This document shows, in pieces, positions 1 to 8,792 of a stretch of DNA of 64,000 nucleotides. This DNA comes from Krasilnikovia cinnamomea. GTDB taxonomy: Bacteria; Actinomycetota; Actinomycetes; Mycobacteriales; Micromonosporaceae. The stretch covers positions 806,001 through 870,000 of the forward strand of contig NZ_SHKY01000001.1 in assembly GCF_004217545.1 (NCBI RefSeq). The letters run 5' to 3'. Each line of letters opens with the position of its first letter. Position 1 is the first letter of the stretch. The notes beneath the pieces were generated by a model, which was not told where the DNA came from, made no database searches, and worked only from the letters and a program-made list of their open reading frames with translations. A program made the translations under genes and the position numbers.

Positions 1-625
1 CCTCGACCAGCACGCGAAGGCGTCCCCCGGCCCCGGGAGAACCGCCCGCGCCCGGCCCGCCCACGCCCGAACCACCCGCGCGAGATCCGACCGCGCCCGG
101 CGCGACCGCGTGAGATCCGGCCGCCTCAGATCCGGTTGCGTGGGTGACGAGGCCGTCGATGGCAGCCGCGGCCGCGGCCACTCCGGCTGTGGAGTCGACC
201 TGGAGATACACCTCCCAGCCGCGGGCGCTCTCCCCCGCCAGCCAGCGCAGCGCGGTCGGGTCGAGCACCTGGTTGGCCAGCACCACCCGCGGCACGCCGA
301 GCCGGCGCAGCACCAACGCCTGGTTGGCCGTGGCCACCGTCATCCCCCACGCCCCGGCGTCCAGCTGCGCGGCCAGCAGCGCCGGGGCCATGGTCGTCTT
401 CGCGTGCGGCGCGAAGTCCAGCCCGTGCCGGGCGCAGTACGCGGCCATCGTGGCGATGTTCGCCAGGGCCGCCGACCGGCGCAGCACCAGCACCGGCCAG
501 GTGAACGCGCCGTCGAACAGCCCCGGCCGCGCCGCGGCGAACTCGGGCCCGGTCACCGACGTGCCCGGCAGCCAGAAACCCTTGCTGCGCCAGTCGATCC
601 GTTCGCCCGGGATCTCCAGGGTCAC
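1..625 (-). CDS. DSD1-type PLP-dependent D-amino acid deaminase/aldolase (partial, C-terminus outside window)
   Basis: Fold-type III PLP enzyme of the D-threonine aldolase / D-serine dehydratase-like group, which converts D-amino acids to keto acids through enamines or cleaves beta-hydroxy D-amino acids. The expected PLP lysine motif is visible as HAKTTMAP (K76). The GTG start at 625 has GGGAG six bases upstream; an in-frame GTG at 685 is less likely. The reading frame stays open to the window edge, so about half of the enzyme is missing. Residues 162-201 are a G/S/A-rich insertion made of degenerate repeats, absent from typical family members as I know them. It is transcribed divergently from an amidohydrolase and RidA, which fits D-amino acid breakdown. 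The substrate cannot be told from the sequence. Confidence 0.82.
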   Translation of the reverse strand, partial: MTLEIPGERIDWRSKGFWLPGTSVTGPEFAAARPGLFDGAFTWPVLVLRRSAALANIATMAAYCARHGLDFAPHAKTTMAPALLAAQLDAGAWGMTVATANQALVLRRLGVPRVVLANQVLDPTALRWLAGESARGWEVYLQVDSTAGVAAAAAAIDGLVTHATGSEAAGSHAVAPGAVGSRAGGSGVGGPGAGGSPGAGGRLRVLVE

Positions 626-731
626 GCGCGGCTCCCGACGACTCGACCGATCCAGCGACTTGACCAGCGCAGCGCCGCCACGCACGCTGTGCAAGCTACA
701 CCGTGATCGACCAGTGTGGAGGACACGCGCC

Positions 732-2138
732 GTGCCGGGCCCGTACGATCTGCTTCTCGCCGGTGGCGACGTCCTCGACCCGGGTGGCGGCCACACGGGC
801 CGGCTGGACGTGGCGGTGCGCGAGGGCCGGATCGCCGCGATCGGGCCCGGGCTGGGCCCGGCCGCCCGCACCGTCGTCGACGTCGCCGGACGGCTGATCA
901 CCCCCGGGCTGGTGGACCTGCACACCCACGTGCACCCGGGCGCCGGGTACTGGGGCGTCGACCCCGACCCGATCGCCTGGTACACCGGCGTGACGACCTG
1001 GGTCGACGCCGGGTCGGCCGGCGCGTACACCCTGGACGGGCTGCGCGACTTCGCCGGCGGGCGGCGGGTACGCGTCGCGGCCCTGCTCAACATCTCCGGC
1101 CCCGGGCTGGCGGCCCGCACCGGGGAGTGCCGCGACCTGTCCACCTGCGACGTCGCCGTGGCCATCGACACCGTCCTCGCGCACCGCGACCTGATCCGCG
1201 GCGTCAAGGTGCGCGTCGACGCCGAGGCGGTCGGCGGCAACGAGGTCGAGCCGCTGCGGCGGGCGCTGGCCGTGGCCGACGCCTGCGGGGTCCCCGTGAT
1301 GGCGCACGTCGGTGCGGCGCCGCCGGACCCGGCCGAGGTGCTGGACCTGTTGCGCCCCGGCGACATCGTCACCCACTGCGCCAGCGGCATCGCCGCACCG
1401 CTCGGGCCCTCGGCGCGGGCCGCGCACGAGCGGGGGGTGCTGTTCGACGTCGGGCACGGCTCGGGCGGGTTCGCCTTCGACGTGCTGGAGGCGCAGCTCG
1501 ACGCGGGGCTGCGGCCGTACACGATCTCCACCGACCTGCACGCCCGCTCGGTCCACGGTCCGGTCTTCGACCTGCCCACCACCATGGCCAAGCTGCTGGC
1601 CGTGGGGATGTCGCTGCCGGACGTGGTCGCGGCGGCGACCGTGCACCCGGCCCGCGCGCTGCGACTCGACGCCGGTACCCTCACCCCGGGTGCGCCCGCC
1701 GACCTGGCGGTGTTCGCCGTCGAGCCGGGCGAGTTCGAGGTGGTCGACGCGCACCGGCAGGCCCGGCGGGCCCCGGTGCGGCTGATCAACGAGGCCACGT
1801 ACGTGGCCGGGCGGCGGCTGGAGCCACGGCTGCCCGCACCGCCGCCGTCGTGGATCCCGCTCACGGACGCCCAGCACGCCGCCCTGCGCCGCCGCGAACG
1901 CGACGTACGCGCGCTGCTCGCCGCCCCGCTCGTCGGCGTCGACGGGCTGGCCGAACAGTTCCCCCGCCCACCCCGCTCCACCGCCGGACCCTCGCGCCCA
2001 GCCCGCTCCACCGCCGAACCGTCTCGCCCACCCCGGTCCACCGCCGATTCATCTCGCATGCCACCGACCGGACCGGTTGCGAGTCCTCGGCAGGGGACCG
2101 GACAGCTTCCCGAGCCCACCACACCCGTACAGGAGTAG
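732..2138 (+). CDS. D-aminoacylase-like amidohydrolase/deacetylase
   Basis: Metal-dependent amidohydrolase (468 aa) that probably hydrolyses an N-acyl amino acid or related amide, as the EF_0837/AHA_3915-type family does. Visible metal-site motifs are HTH (H64, H66) after the N-terminal beta strands, a GVKVR lysine (K159) that could be the carbamylated bridge, H192 in MAHVG, H215 in THCASG and D268 in STDLH. The GTG start at 732 follows GGAGGA with eight bases between; reading further upstream only enters the divergent gene. The last roughly 58 residues are a low-complexity tail with three degenerate RSTA-SR repeats and look dispensable. The downstream RidA SD overlaps this stop, so the two are co-translated. 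Exact substrate unknown. Confidence 0.85.
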   Translation: MPGPYDLLLAGGDVLDPGGGHTGRLDVAVREGRIAAIGPGLGPAARTVVDVAGRLITPGLVDLHTHVHPGAGYWGVDPDPIAWYTGVTTWVDAGSAGAYTLDGLRDFAGGRRVRVAALLNISGPGLAARTGECRDLSTCDVAVAIDTVLAHRDLIRGVKVRVDAEAVGGNEVEPLRRALAVADACGVPVMAHVGAAPPDPAEVLDLLRPGDIVTHCASGIAAPLGPSARAAHERGVLFDVGHGSGGFAFDVLEAQLDAGLRPYTISTDLHARSVHGPVFDLPTTMAKLLAVGMSLPDVVAAATVHPARALRLDAGTLTPGAPADLAVFAVEPGEFEVVDAHRQARRAPVRLINEATYVAGRRLEPRLPAPPPSWIPLTDAQHAALRRRERDVRALLAAPLVGVDGLAEQFPRPPRSTAGPSRPARSTAEPSRPPRSTADSSRMPPTGPVASPRQGTGQLPEPTTPVQE

Positions 2139-2142
2139 GCGA

Positions 2143-2520
2143 ATGCCCAGCCGTGCCGTCCACACCGACCAGGCCGCCCCCGTGGGCGGACCGTACTCGC
2201 AAGCCGTCGTCGCGGGCGACACCGTGTACCTGGCCGGGGTGATCCCGGCGCGCCCCGACGGCACCGGCGTCACGGGCGGCTTCGCCGAGCAGGCGCACGC
2301 GGCGTTCGGCAACCTCGCGGCGGTCGCCGAGGCCGCCGGCGCCAGCCTGGACCAGGCCGTACGGGTCGGTGTCTACCTGCGCGACTTCGCCAACTTCGCC
2401 GAGCTCAACGAGATCTTCGCCCAGTACTTCCGCGGCCCGGTCCCGCCCGCGCGCACCACGATCCCGGCGGCGCTGGAGGGCTTCGACATCGAAGTGGACG
2501 CCGTGCTGTACCTCGGCTGA
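2143..2520 (+). CDS. ridA: RidA-family enamine/imine deaminase
   Basis: RidA (YjgF/YER057c/UK114) protein of 125 residues, the usual length. It hydrolyses reactive 2-aminoacrylate-type enamines or imines released by PLP-dependent deaminases to keto acid and ammonia. The N-terminal GPYSQAV and the PARTT arginine segment near the C-terminus are family landmarks; the usual Arg that holds the carboxylate of the imine is the one in PARTT. The ATG at 2143 is preceded by AGGAG, which overlaps the stop codon of the amidohydrolase, so translation is coupled. Its place beside a DSD1-type deaminase fits a detoxifying role in the same pathway, although RidA proteins also act as general housekeepers. Confidence 0.93.
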   Translation: MPSRAVHTDQAAPVGGPYSQAVVAGDTVYLAGVIPARPDGTGVTGGFAEQAHAAFGNLAAVAEAAGASLDQAVRVGVYLRDFANFAELNEIFAQYFRGPVPPARTTIPAALEGFDIEVDAVLYLG

Positions 2521-2644
2521 GTGTCGGGCCGCGTCCCGGGCCGCCCGGCGTGCTTTGATCGGGTGACCGGTGGCGGACGCGGCGGTAACGCGCCGGAAAC
2601 CTCAGGCTGCGAGCATTTCGCTTCGGCGATCAGGGAGGCCCGGC

Positions 2645-2947
2645 TTGTTCCTCAGCCAGCACGAGCAGGAACGCCTGCTCATCCACGTCGCGGCGGACGT
2701 TGCCCGGCGCCGGCGGGAGCGAGGACTGCGGCTCAACCATCCGGAGGCCACCGCGATCATCACCGCGTTCCTGCTGGAGGGCGCCCGAGACGGCCGGACG
2801 GTCGCCGAGCTGATGGACGACGGCCGCCGGGTGCTCACCCGCGACGACGTGCTGGCCGGGGTGCCCGAGATGCTGACCGAGGTGCAGGTGGAGGCGACCT
2901 TCCCGGACGGCACGAAGCTCGTCACCGTACACGGGCCGATCTCATGA
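2645..2947 (+). CDS. ureA: Urease gamma subunit
   Basis: Small structural subunit of urease, which hydrolyses urea to ammonia and carbamate. The 100-residue product starts [16 protein letters not shown] and contains the NHPEA segment, both typical of UreA. The TTG at 2645 is chosen because it gives the family N-terminus and follows AGGGAGG by seven bases; an in-frame ATG at 2570 would add 25 atypical residues. The stop overlaps the ureB ATG (ATGA), so it is the first gene of the coupled urease operon. No nickel transporter gene is present nearby. Confidence 0.96.
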   Translation: MFLSQHEQERLLIHVAADVARRRRERGLRLNHPEATAIITAFLLEGARDGRTVAELMDDGRRVLTRDDVLAGVPEMLTEVQVEATFPDGTKLVTVHGPIS

Positions 2948-3357
2948 TCCCCGGCGAGATCCTGCCCGGGTCCGGCGACATCACCATCAACCCGGACCGT
3001 CCGGTGCGGGCACTGTCGGTCCGCAACACCGGCGACCGGCCGGTGCAGGTCGGCTCGCACTACCACTTCGCGGAGTGCAACGCGGCGCTGGAGTTCGACC
3101 GGCAGGCCGCCTGGGGGCACCGGCTGGCCGTGCCGGCCGGGACCTCGGTGCGCTTCGAGCCGGGGCTGCCCCGCGACGTCGAACTGGTGCCGCTGGCCGG
3201 GCGACGGATCGTACCCGGACTGCGCGGCCTCGCCGGTGGCGGCCTGGACACCGACCCACCGCCACCCCCACCGGCCGAGGTGGACGACATCGAGCCCGCG
3301 GGCTCCCTGGACGAGGACGAGGGCGACGGCCCCGCCGGCAACGGGAGCGCCCGGTGA
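2944..3357 (+). CDS. ureB: Urease beta subunit
   Basis: Second structural subunit of urease (137 aa). The core has MIPGEILPG at the start, the [15 protein letters not shown] segment and a beta-rich middle, all typical. The family is usually near 100-110 residues; here about 30 extra residues form a proline- then acid-rich tail (six consecutive prolines followed by many D and E) after [14 protein letters not shown]. The tail may be an unstructured actinobacterial extension or a local insertion. It overlaps ureA upstream by four bases and ureC downstream by four bases (GTGA), so subunit output should be coupled. Confidence 0.95.
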   Translation: MIPGEILPGSGDITINPDRPVRALSVRNTGDRPVQVGSHYHFAECNAALEFDRQAAWGHRLAVPAGTSVRFEPGLPRDVELVPLAGRRIVPGLRGLAGGGLDTDPPPPPPAEVDDIEPAGSLDEDEGDGPAGNGSAR

Positions 3358-5072
3358 CCGCCCTCGACCGCGGCCGCTACGCCGCCCTGTACGGCCCCAC
3401 CGCAGGCGACCGGATCCGGCTGGCCGACACGAACCTGCTCATCGAGATCGACCAGGACCTCAGCGCTGGCCCGCACCCCGGTGACGAGGTGGTGTTCGGC
3501 GGCGGCAAGGTGATCCGCGAGTCGATGGGCCAGTCCCGGGCGACCCGCGGCGAGGGCACCCCGGACACGGTGATCACCGGCGCGGTCGTACTGGATCACT
3601 GGGGCATCGTGAAGGCCGACGTCGGCATCCGCGACGGGCGCATCGTGGCGCTCGGCAAGGCCGGCAACCCCGACACCATGGACGGCGTGGACCCGGGGCT
3701 GGTCATCGGCCCCGGCACCGAGGTCATCGCGGGCAACGGGAAGATACTCACCGCGGGCGCGATCGACAGCCACGTGCACCTGATCAGCCCGACCATCCTC
3801 GACACCGCGCTGGCCTCCGGCATCACCACCATCATCGGCGGGGGCACCGGCCCGGCCGAGGGCACCAAGGCCACCACGGTCACCCCGAACTCGTGGCACC
3901 TGGCCCGGATGTTGGAGTCCCTCGACGCGTGGCCGCTCAACGTGCTGCTGCTCGGCAAGGGCAACACGGTGTCCGAGGAGTCGCTGTGGGAGCAGCTGCG
4001 CGGCGGGGCGGGCGGCTTCAAACTGCACGAGGACTGGGGCACCACCCCGGCCGCGATCGACGCCTGCCTGCGGGTCGCCGACGCCTCCGGGGTGCAGGTC
4101 GCCATCCACACGGACACGCTCAACGAGGCCGGCTTCGTCGAGGAGACGCTGCGGGCCATCGCGGGACGCTCGATCCACGCGTACCACACCGAGGGGGCGG
4201 GCGGCGGGCACGCGCCGGACATCATCACGGTCGCCGGGCAGCCGCACGTGCTGCCGTCCTCGACGAACCCGACCCGCCCGTACACCCGAAACACCCTCAG
4301 CGAGCACCTCGACATGCTGATGGTCTGCCACCACCTGAACCCGGCGGTGCCCGAGGACCTGGCGTTCGCGGAGAGCCGGATCCGGCCGTCCACGATGGCC
4401 GCCGAGGACCTGCTGCACGACCTCGGCGCCATTTCGATGATCGGCTCGGATTCGCAGGCCATGGGCCGGATCGGCGAGGTGATCCTGCGGACCTGGCAGA
4501 CCGCGCACGTGATGAAGGCCCGGCGCGGCGCGCTGCCCGGCGACGGCGCCGCCGACAACCTGCGCGCCCGGCGGTACGTCGCCAAGTACACGATCTGCCC
4601 CGCGGTCACGCACGGCCTGTCCGAGCTGATCGGCTCCGTTGAGCCGGGCAAGCTGGCCGACCTGGTGCTGTGGGACCCGGCGTTCTTCGGCGTCCGGCCC
4701 GCCCTGGTCCTCAAGGGCGGCATGATCGCGTACGCGCAGATGGGCGACGCCAACGCCTCCATCCCCACCCCCCAGCCGGTGCTGCCCCGCCCGATGTTCG
4801 GCGCGTACGGCGTCGTCCCGGCCCAGACGTCGCTGGCGTTCGTGGCGCCCGCGGCGATCGACGCGCTGCTCGGCGACCGGGTCGCGGTCAAGCGCACCCT
4901 CGTGCCCGTCGCGGACACCCGCGCGGTGGGCAAGGCGGACCTGCCACTCAACGACGCGCTGCCCCGCATCGAGGTCGAGCCGGACACGTTCACCGTGCGC
5001 GTCGACGGCGAGGTCGTGACGCCCGAACCGGTCACCGAGCTGCCCATGGCGCAGCGGTACTTCCTGTTCTGA
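3354..5072 (+). CDS. ureC: Urease alpha (catalytic) subunit
   Basis: Catalytic subunit of urease, 572 aa, the normal length. It carries the two-nickel active site. By position the ligands are H140 and H142 (SHVHL), the carbamylated K223 (GGFKLHEDW), H252, H278 and D366 (GSDSQAMG). The mobile-flap CHH motif is at C325-H326-H327. All catalytic residues known for the family are present, so the enzyme should be active once UreDFG load nickel. The GTG start overlaps the ureB stop, and the stop overlaps the ureF ATG (TGATG). Cytoplasmic. Confidence 0.98.
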   Translation: MTALDRGRYAALYGPTAGDRIRLADTNLLIEIDQDLSAGPHPGDEVVFGGGKVIRESMGQSRATRGEGTPDTVITGAVVLDHWGIVKADVGIRDGRIVALGKAGNPDTMDGVDPGLVIGPGTEVIAGNGKILTAGAIDSHVHLISPTILDTALASGITTIIGGGTGPAEGTKATTVTPNSWHLARMLESLDAWPLNVLLLGKGNTVSEESLWEQLRGGAGGFKLHEDWGTTPAAIDACLRVADASGVQVAIHTDTLNEAGFVEETLRAIAGRSIHAYHTEGAGGGHAPDIITVAGQPHVLPSSTNPTRPYTRNTLSEHLDMLMVCHHLNPAVPEDLAFAESRIRPSTMAAEDLLHDLGAISMIGSDSQAMGRIGEVILRTWQTAHVMKARRGALPGDGAADNLRARRYVAKYTICPAVTHGLSELIGSVEPGKLADLVLWDPAFFGVRPALVLKGGMIAYAQMGDANASIPTPQPVLPRPMFGAYGVVPAQTSLAFVAPAAIDALLGDRVAVKRTLVPVADTRAVGKADLPLNDALPRIEVEPDTFTVRVDGEVVTPEPVTELPMAQRYFLF

Positions 5073-6001
5073 TGCCGCAGACGTCGCTGGCCACGCTGCT
5101 CGTACTGGCTGACGGGCGGCTGCCCGCAGGGGGCCACGCGCACTCGGGCGGACTGGAGGCGGCCGTGGCGGCGGGCCGCGTCACCGACCTCGCAGGGCTG
5201 GCCGGGTTCCTGCGGGGACGGCTGGCCACCTCCGGGGTGGTCGGGGCGGTGTTCGCCGCGGCCGCCTGCGCCCGTACCCGGGAATGGGCCGACCTGGACG
5301 CGGGCCTGGACGCCCGCACGCCGTCGCCCGCGCTGCGCCGGGCATCGCGCGCCCAGGGCCGGGCCCTGCTGCGCGCGGGCCGGGCCATCTGGCCGGCCCC
5401 GCCGCTCCTCCCCGCCTCCCCCGGCCGCGCGCTGCCGGACGCGGCCATGAGTCGCCCCGGAGGCCAAGCGACCCGAGGCGACGCAACGAGCCCTTCACCA
5501 CCTGGAGACCTCGCTAGCCCGGGCGCGGCGATACGTCCTTCACCCCCCGGGGACCCCGCAAGCCCGGGCACGGCCATGCGTCCTTCACCTGCCGAGGGGC
5601 CCGCAAGCCCGGGCGCGGCCATGCGTCCTTCACCTGCCGAGGGGCCCGCAAGCCCGGGCGCGGCCATGAGCGCCGCATCCTTGGGCATCGCGCCCCATCA
5701 TCCCGTCGCGCTTGGTCTGGTCGCTGCGGCCGCGGGCCTGCGGCCCCGCGAGGCCGCCGTCGCCGCCGCGCACGGCACGCTGACCGGCCCGGCGTCCGCC
5801 GCGGTCCGGCTGCTCGGCCTCGACCCGTACGGGGTGCACGCGCTGCTGGCGGAGCTGGCCGGGGTGTGTGACCGGATCGCGGACGACGCCCACGCCCGGG
5901 CGGACGATCCGGTGGACGCCCTGCCCGCGTCCGGGGCGCCACTGCTGGACATCGGCGCGGAGTTCCATGCCACCTGGGAGGTGCGTCTCTTTGCATCCTG
6001 A
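5072..6001 (+). CDS. ureF: Urease accessory protein UreF with repeat insertion
   Basis: Nickel-insertion chaperone that, with UreD and UreG, activates apo-urease and is thought to gate GTP hydrolysis by UreG. The N-terminus ([20 protein letters not shown]) and the [15 protein letters not shown] block are typical. The protein is 309 aa against about 220 expected; residues about 120-205 are a proline/serine/alanine-rich insertion built from a 15-residue tandem repeat (consensus [15 protein letters not shown]). The insertion is in frame and falls between conserved helices, so function may be kept, but this needs an assay. The start ATG overlaps the ureC stop. Confidence 0.88.
   Translation: MPQTSLATLLVLADGRLPAGGHAHSGGLEAAVAAGRVTDLAGLAGFLRGRLATSGVVGAVFAAAACARTREWADLDAGLDARTPSPALRRASRAQGRALLRAGRAIWPAPPLLPASPGRALPDAAMSRPGGQATRGDATSPSPPGDLASPGAAIRPSPPGDPASPGTAMRPSPAEGPASPGAAMRPSPAEGPASPGAAMSAASLGIAPHHPVALGLVAAAAGLRPREAAVAAAHGTLTGPASAAVRLLGLDPYGVHALLAELAGVCDRIADDAHARADDPVDALPASGAPLLDIGAEFHATWEVRLFAS
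5476..5668 (+). repeat. 45-bp tandem repeat inside ureF
   Basis: Four to five copies of a 45-bp unit encoding roughly [15 protein letters not shown]. The last two copies are almost identical in nucleotide sequence, which points to recent expansion; the first copies have diverged. The period is a multiple of three, so copy-number change would keep the ureF frame. Confidence 0.9.
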
Positions 6002-6764
6002 ACCGACCGCTCCCCCGGCGCCGCGCGGCGCCGGGCCGCACGCACACGCCCCGGACGAGGTGCCACACACCCATCCACAGCCGGGACGCGACCCGCATGC
6101 CGCCCTGCCCGCCGGTACCCGTGCGCTGCGGGTGGGGATCGGCGGCCCGGTCGGCTCCGGCAAGACCGCCCTGGTGGCCGCGCTGTGCCGGGCACTCGGC
6201 ACCGAGGTGCGCCTGGCCGTCGTCACCAACGACATCTACACCACCGAGGACGCCGACTTCCTGCTACGCACGGGCGTGCTGCCAGCGGAGCGGATCCGCG
6301 CGGTGGAGACCGGCTGCTGCCCGCACACCGCGATCCGTGACGACATCTCGGCCAACCTGGATGCGGTCGAGGATCTCGAGGCGGCGCTCGGCCCCCTGGA
6401 TCTCGTACTGGTCGAGAGCGGCGGCGACAACCTGACCGCGACGTTCAGCCGCGGGCTCGTCGACCGTCAGGTGTTCGTCGTGGACGTGGCGGGCGGTGAC
6501 AAGGTGCCACGCAAGGGCGGCCCCGGGGTCACGGGAGCGGACCTGCTCGTGGTCAACAAGACCGACCTGGCGCCGCTGGTCGGCGCGGATCTCGGCGTGA
6601 TGCGGCGGGACGCGGCGGCGCGGCGTGGCGCCCTGCCGACCGTGTTCCTGTCGCTGGTCGAGGACCGCGCCGCCGTCCCCGTGGCGGACTGGATCCGCGG
6701 CCTGCTGGCGGACCGCGTACCGACGGCCGCGAGCGCGACGCCATCCGCGACCCCAGCGCAGTGA
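5991..6764 (+). CDS. ureG: Urease accessory GTPase UreG with His-rich N-terminus
   Basis: SIMIBI-class GTPase that carries nickel to urease. Seen: P-loop GGPVGSGKT (51-59), the CPH metal-binding motif (C110, P111, H112), ESGGDNL, and the NKTD guanine-specificity motif. The TTG start at 5991 follows GGGAGG and gives an N-terminal tail of about 40 residues with six histidines, as in UreG proteins that store or bind extra nickel. The coding region starts inside the last codons of ureF, so the two are coupled. It is 257 aa; the extra length is the His-rich tail and a short A/T-rich C-terminus. Confidence 0.95.
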   Translation: MHPEPTAPPAPRGAGPHAHAPDEVPHTHPQPGRDPHAALPAGTRALRVGIGGPVGSGKTALVAALCRALGTEVRLAVVTNDIYTTEDADFLLRTGVLPAERIRAVETGCCPHTAIRDDISANLDAVEDLEAALGPLDLVLVESGGDNLTATFSRGLVDRQVFVVDVAGGDKVPRKGGPGVTGADLLVVNKTDLAPLVGADLGVMRRDAAARRGALPTVFLSLVEDRAAVPVADWIRGLLADRVPTAASATPSATPAQ

Positions 6765-7885
6765 TGCGGGCGGCCGCGCGCATCGTGGCCGAGGCCGACG
6801 GGCGCGGCGGCACCCGGCTGTCGGTGCTGCGCGGCGAGCCCCCGCTGTTGCTCCGGCGTACCGGTGCGGCCGGCGGCCCCGCCACGGTGCATCTGGTGGG
6901 CGGGGCGGCGGGCCCGCTGGGCGGCGACGACCTGCGGCTCGACGTCGAGGTCGGTCCGGGCGCGTGGCTGGAGGTGCGCTCGGTGGCGGCCACCCTGGCG
7001 CTGCCGGGTCCCCCGGACGGCTCGGTCGCGGCCGCCCTGGCGCTGCCGGGTCCCTCGGGCGAATCGGTGGCGGCCGCCCTGGCGCTGCCGGGTCCCTCGG
7101 GCGAATCGGTCGCGGCCGCCCTGGCGCTGCCGGGTCCCCCGGGCGAATCGGTCGCGGCCGCCCTGGCGCTGCCGGGTCGGCCCGGCGTCCCGCCGTCGCG
7201 GTTCGAGGTCCGGGCGTCGGTCGCCGCGCGGGCGACACTGTGCTGGTTGCCGGAGCCGCTCATCGCGGGCGCGGGCTGCGATCACCGCGCGGTGACCAGG
7301 GTGGAGGTGGCCGACGGCGGGACGCTGCTCTGGCGCGACGACCTGGCCTGCGGCCGGCACGGCGAGCCCCCGGGCGACGTCCACACCGACGTGACCATCC
7401 GGTACGCCGGGTCGACCCTGTACCGGCACGAGCTCGCGATCGGACCGCAGTCCCCTGGCTGGTCGGGAGCTGCGGTGCTGGGTGCGGCGCTGCTGTGCGA
7501 CGTCCCGGCGGTGGAGGAGCCGGCGCATAGTGATCGTCCAGCCGGCGCCCCGCTCACCACCGTGGCGGGACAACGCCCCTGCGCCGCCAGCCCGCCGACA
7601 CCCGGCCACGTGCCGAGGCCGCGGGGTACCGTCTCCGGCCGGCCCGGCGCCCCAGGCGACGGTCACGCGGTGGGCTCGGTCGTGTTCGCCAGTTCGGACC
7701 CCTCCGCGACACACCGCGCCACCTCGCACTTCTCGGAGGCGCCGCCGCGTGGCGAGTCGGCTGTCATGGCCCTGGCCGGGCCGGGTGTGCTGGCAACGGC
7801 GATCGGGCCGGACATTCGCTCGGTAAAGGCAACGCTGGACCCCTGGTGTGCCGCTCGCCTACAAGATCTTGCAGAGTCCGGGTGA
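6764..7885 (+). CDS. ureD: Urease accessory protein UreD with insertions
   Basis: UreD (UreH) scaffold that binds apo-urease and guides nickel delivery. The core is recognisable: the N-terminal strands, LIAGAGCDHRAVTRVEV, LWRDDLACGRHGE, LYRHELAIGP and the C-terminal AVMALAGPGVLATAI. At 373 aa it is about 100 residues longer than usual. Two in-frame insertions account for this: a 14-residue tandem repeat at about 73-139 and about 58 P/G-rich residues after GAALLCD. The ATG overlaps the ureG stop (TGATG). The final residues run into the first hairpin unit of the downstream repeat array, so the C-terminus (ARLQDLAESG) is repeat-derived. Confidence 0.85.
   Translation: MRAAARIVAEADGRGGTRLSVLRGEPPLLLRRTGAAGGPATVHLVGGAAGPLGGDDLRLDVEVGPGAWLEVRSVAATLALPGPPDGSVAAALALPGPSGESVAAALALPGPSGESVAAALALPGPPGESVAAALALPGRPGVPPSRFEVRASVAARATLCWLPEPLIAGAGCDHRAVTRVEVADGGTLLWRDDLACGRHGEPPGDVHTDVTIRYAGSTLYRHELAIGPQSPGWSGAAVLGAALLCDVPAVEEPAHSDRPAGAPLTTVAGQRPCAASPPTPGHVPRPRGTVSGRPGAPGDGHAVGSVVFASSDPSATHRATSHFSEAPPRGESAVMALAGPGVLATAIGPDIRSVKATLDPWCAARLQDLAESG
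6980..7181 (+). repeat. 42-bp tandem repeat inside ureD
   Basis: About four to five copies of a 42-bp unit encoding ESVAAALALPGPSG, with only single-base differences between central copies. In frame, period divisible by three. The founder copy seems to be the native strand VRSVAATLALPG of UreD. Confidence 0.9.
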
Positions 7886-8620
7886 GGCACTAACCCAAAC
7901 TCCGCAAGTTCGGACCTCCGCAACACACCGCGCTACCTCGAACCTCTCGCGGGCAGCGCCCGAGTGCGAGTCGGCTGTCGTGGCCCTGGCGCGGTACATG
8001 ATCCCCGTGGCCACCGACCGCCACCTCGACTGGGCCGGAAGTGCTGGCAACCGCGCTGACACCGGACATGCGCCCGGTAATGGCAACGCTGGACCCGTGC
8101 TGTGCCGCACCGTAACGAGATCTTGCAAGGCTCAAAGTGATAGGCGAGGAACTGACCCGAGCTCTGCGGGTCCCGGCCGCACCGCGTCACGGCTACAGCG
8201 ACCGGAGCCGTTCACCGACCAGCTTCAAGACGTTGCAGAGTTCGGGCGAGCTACTGACCCAATCTCTTCAGGTTCCGGCCGCACCATGCCATGGCGACGG
8301 CGACCGAGGCCGCTAGCCGCACGGCGACGACACCTTGCCGCACGGGCTACGAGATCTTGCAGAGCTCGGGCGAGCTGCTCACCCGAACTCTTCAGGTTCC
8401 GGCCGCACTGCGATGGCGACCGCGAGCAGGCCGCTGCCCACACGGCCACGACACCTTGCCGCACGGGCTACGAGATCTTGCAGAGTTCGGGCGAGCTGCT
8501 CGCCCGAACTCTTCAGGTTCCGGCCGCACCGCTGCCCACGTGGCCACGACACCTTGCCGCACCGCGGCGAGATCTTGCAGAGTTCGGGCGAGCTACTGAC
8601 CGGAACTCTTCAGGTTCCGG
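7865..8620. repeat. Array of hairpin-forming repeat units behind ureD
   Basis: Six related units start near 7865, 8119, 8229, 8353, 8474 and 8571, that is every 97-124 bases after the second. Each begins GATCTTGCAG and ends near CTTCAGGTTCCGGCC. The best unit (8474) has perfect 12-base arms AGTTCGGGCGAG and CTCGCCCGAACT around CTG, and the flanks GATCTTGCAG and CTTCAGGTTC extend the stem imperfectly. Other units keep the left arm and vary the right. Spacers also share the segment ACACCTTGCCGCAC, so the whole 120-bp block has been duplicated in tandem. No gene is supported here; open frames across it are repeat-driven. Possible roles are terminators or a REP-like element. Confidence 0.85.
7915..8118 (+). 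pseudogene. Broken duplicate of the ureD 3' end
   Basis: Positions 7704-7885 of ureD recur from 7915 with the same order of landmarks: ACACACCGCG, GAGTCGGCTGTC, TGGCCCTGGC, TGCTGGCAAC, GGTAA-GGCAACGCTGGACCC and TGTGCCGC. The copy has an extra segment of about 45 bases in the middle and frame changes, so it cannot encode the UreD C-terminus. Each copy is followed by a hairpin unit, so ureD tail plus hairpin was duplicated as one block of about 211 bases. Confidence 0.8.
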
Positions 8621-8721
8621 CCACGCCACGGCGACCGGGTCCGTTGCCGACGAGAGGCTGGCGCGTAGCCCGGCAACAACGGTGCGCGAATGCGGCGACC
8701 GCAACCGGTAGCGCCACACCG

Positions 8722-8790
8722 CCACCACGGCCGAGCGGCCACCACCGCCGAGCGGCCACCACCGCCGAGCGGCCACCACCGCCGGGCGGC
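8722..8790. repeat. 17-bp tandem repeat
   Basis: About four copies of CCACCACCGCCGAGCGG just downstream of the sigma factor stop codon. The period is not a multiple of three, which agrees with a non-coding position. Confidence 0.9.
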
Positions 8791-8792
8791 CG

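Noticed and set aside
144-731. N-terminal extension of the amidohydrolase through its open frame
   Set aside because: It is antisense to the PLP enzyme, and the GTG at 732 has a strong RBS and gives a normal N-terminus.
7865-8620. Integron attC sites
   Set aside because: The size and folding would fit, but there is no integrase and no cassette gene between the units.
8119-8625. CRISPR array
   Set aside because: The units are hairpins of more than 50 bases, vary between copies, and the spacers are similar to each other. No cas gene is present.
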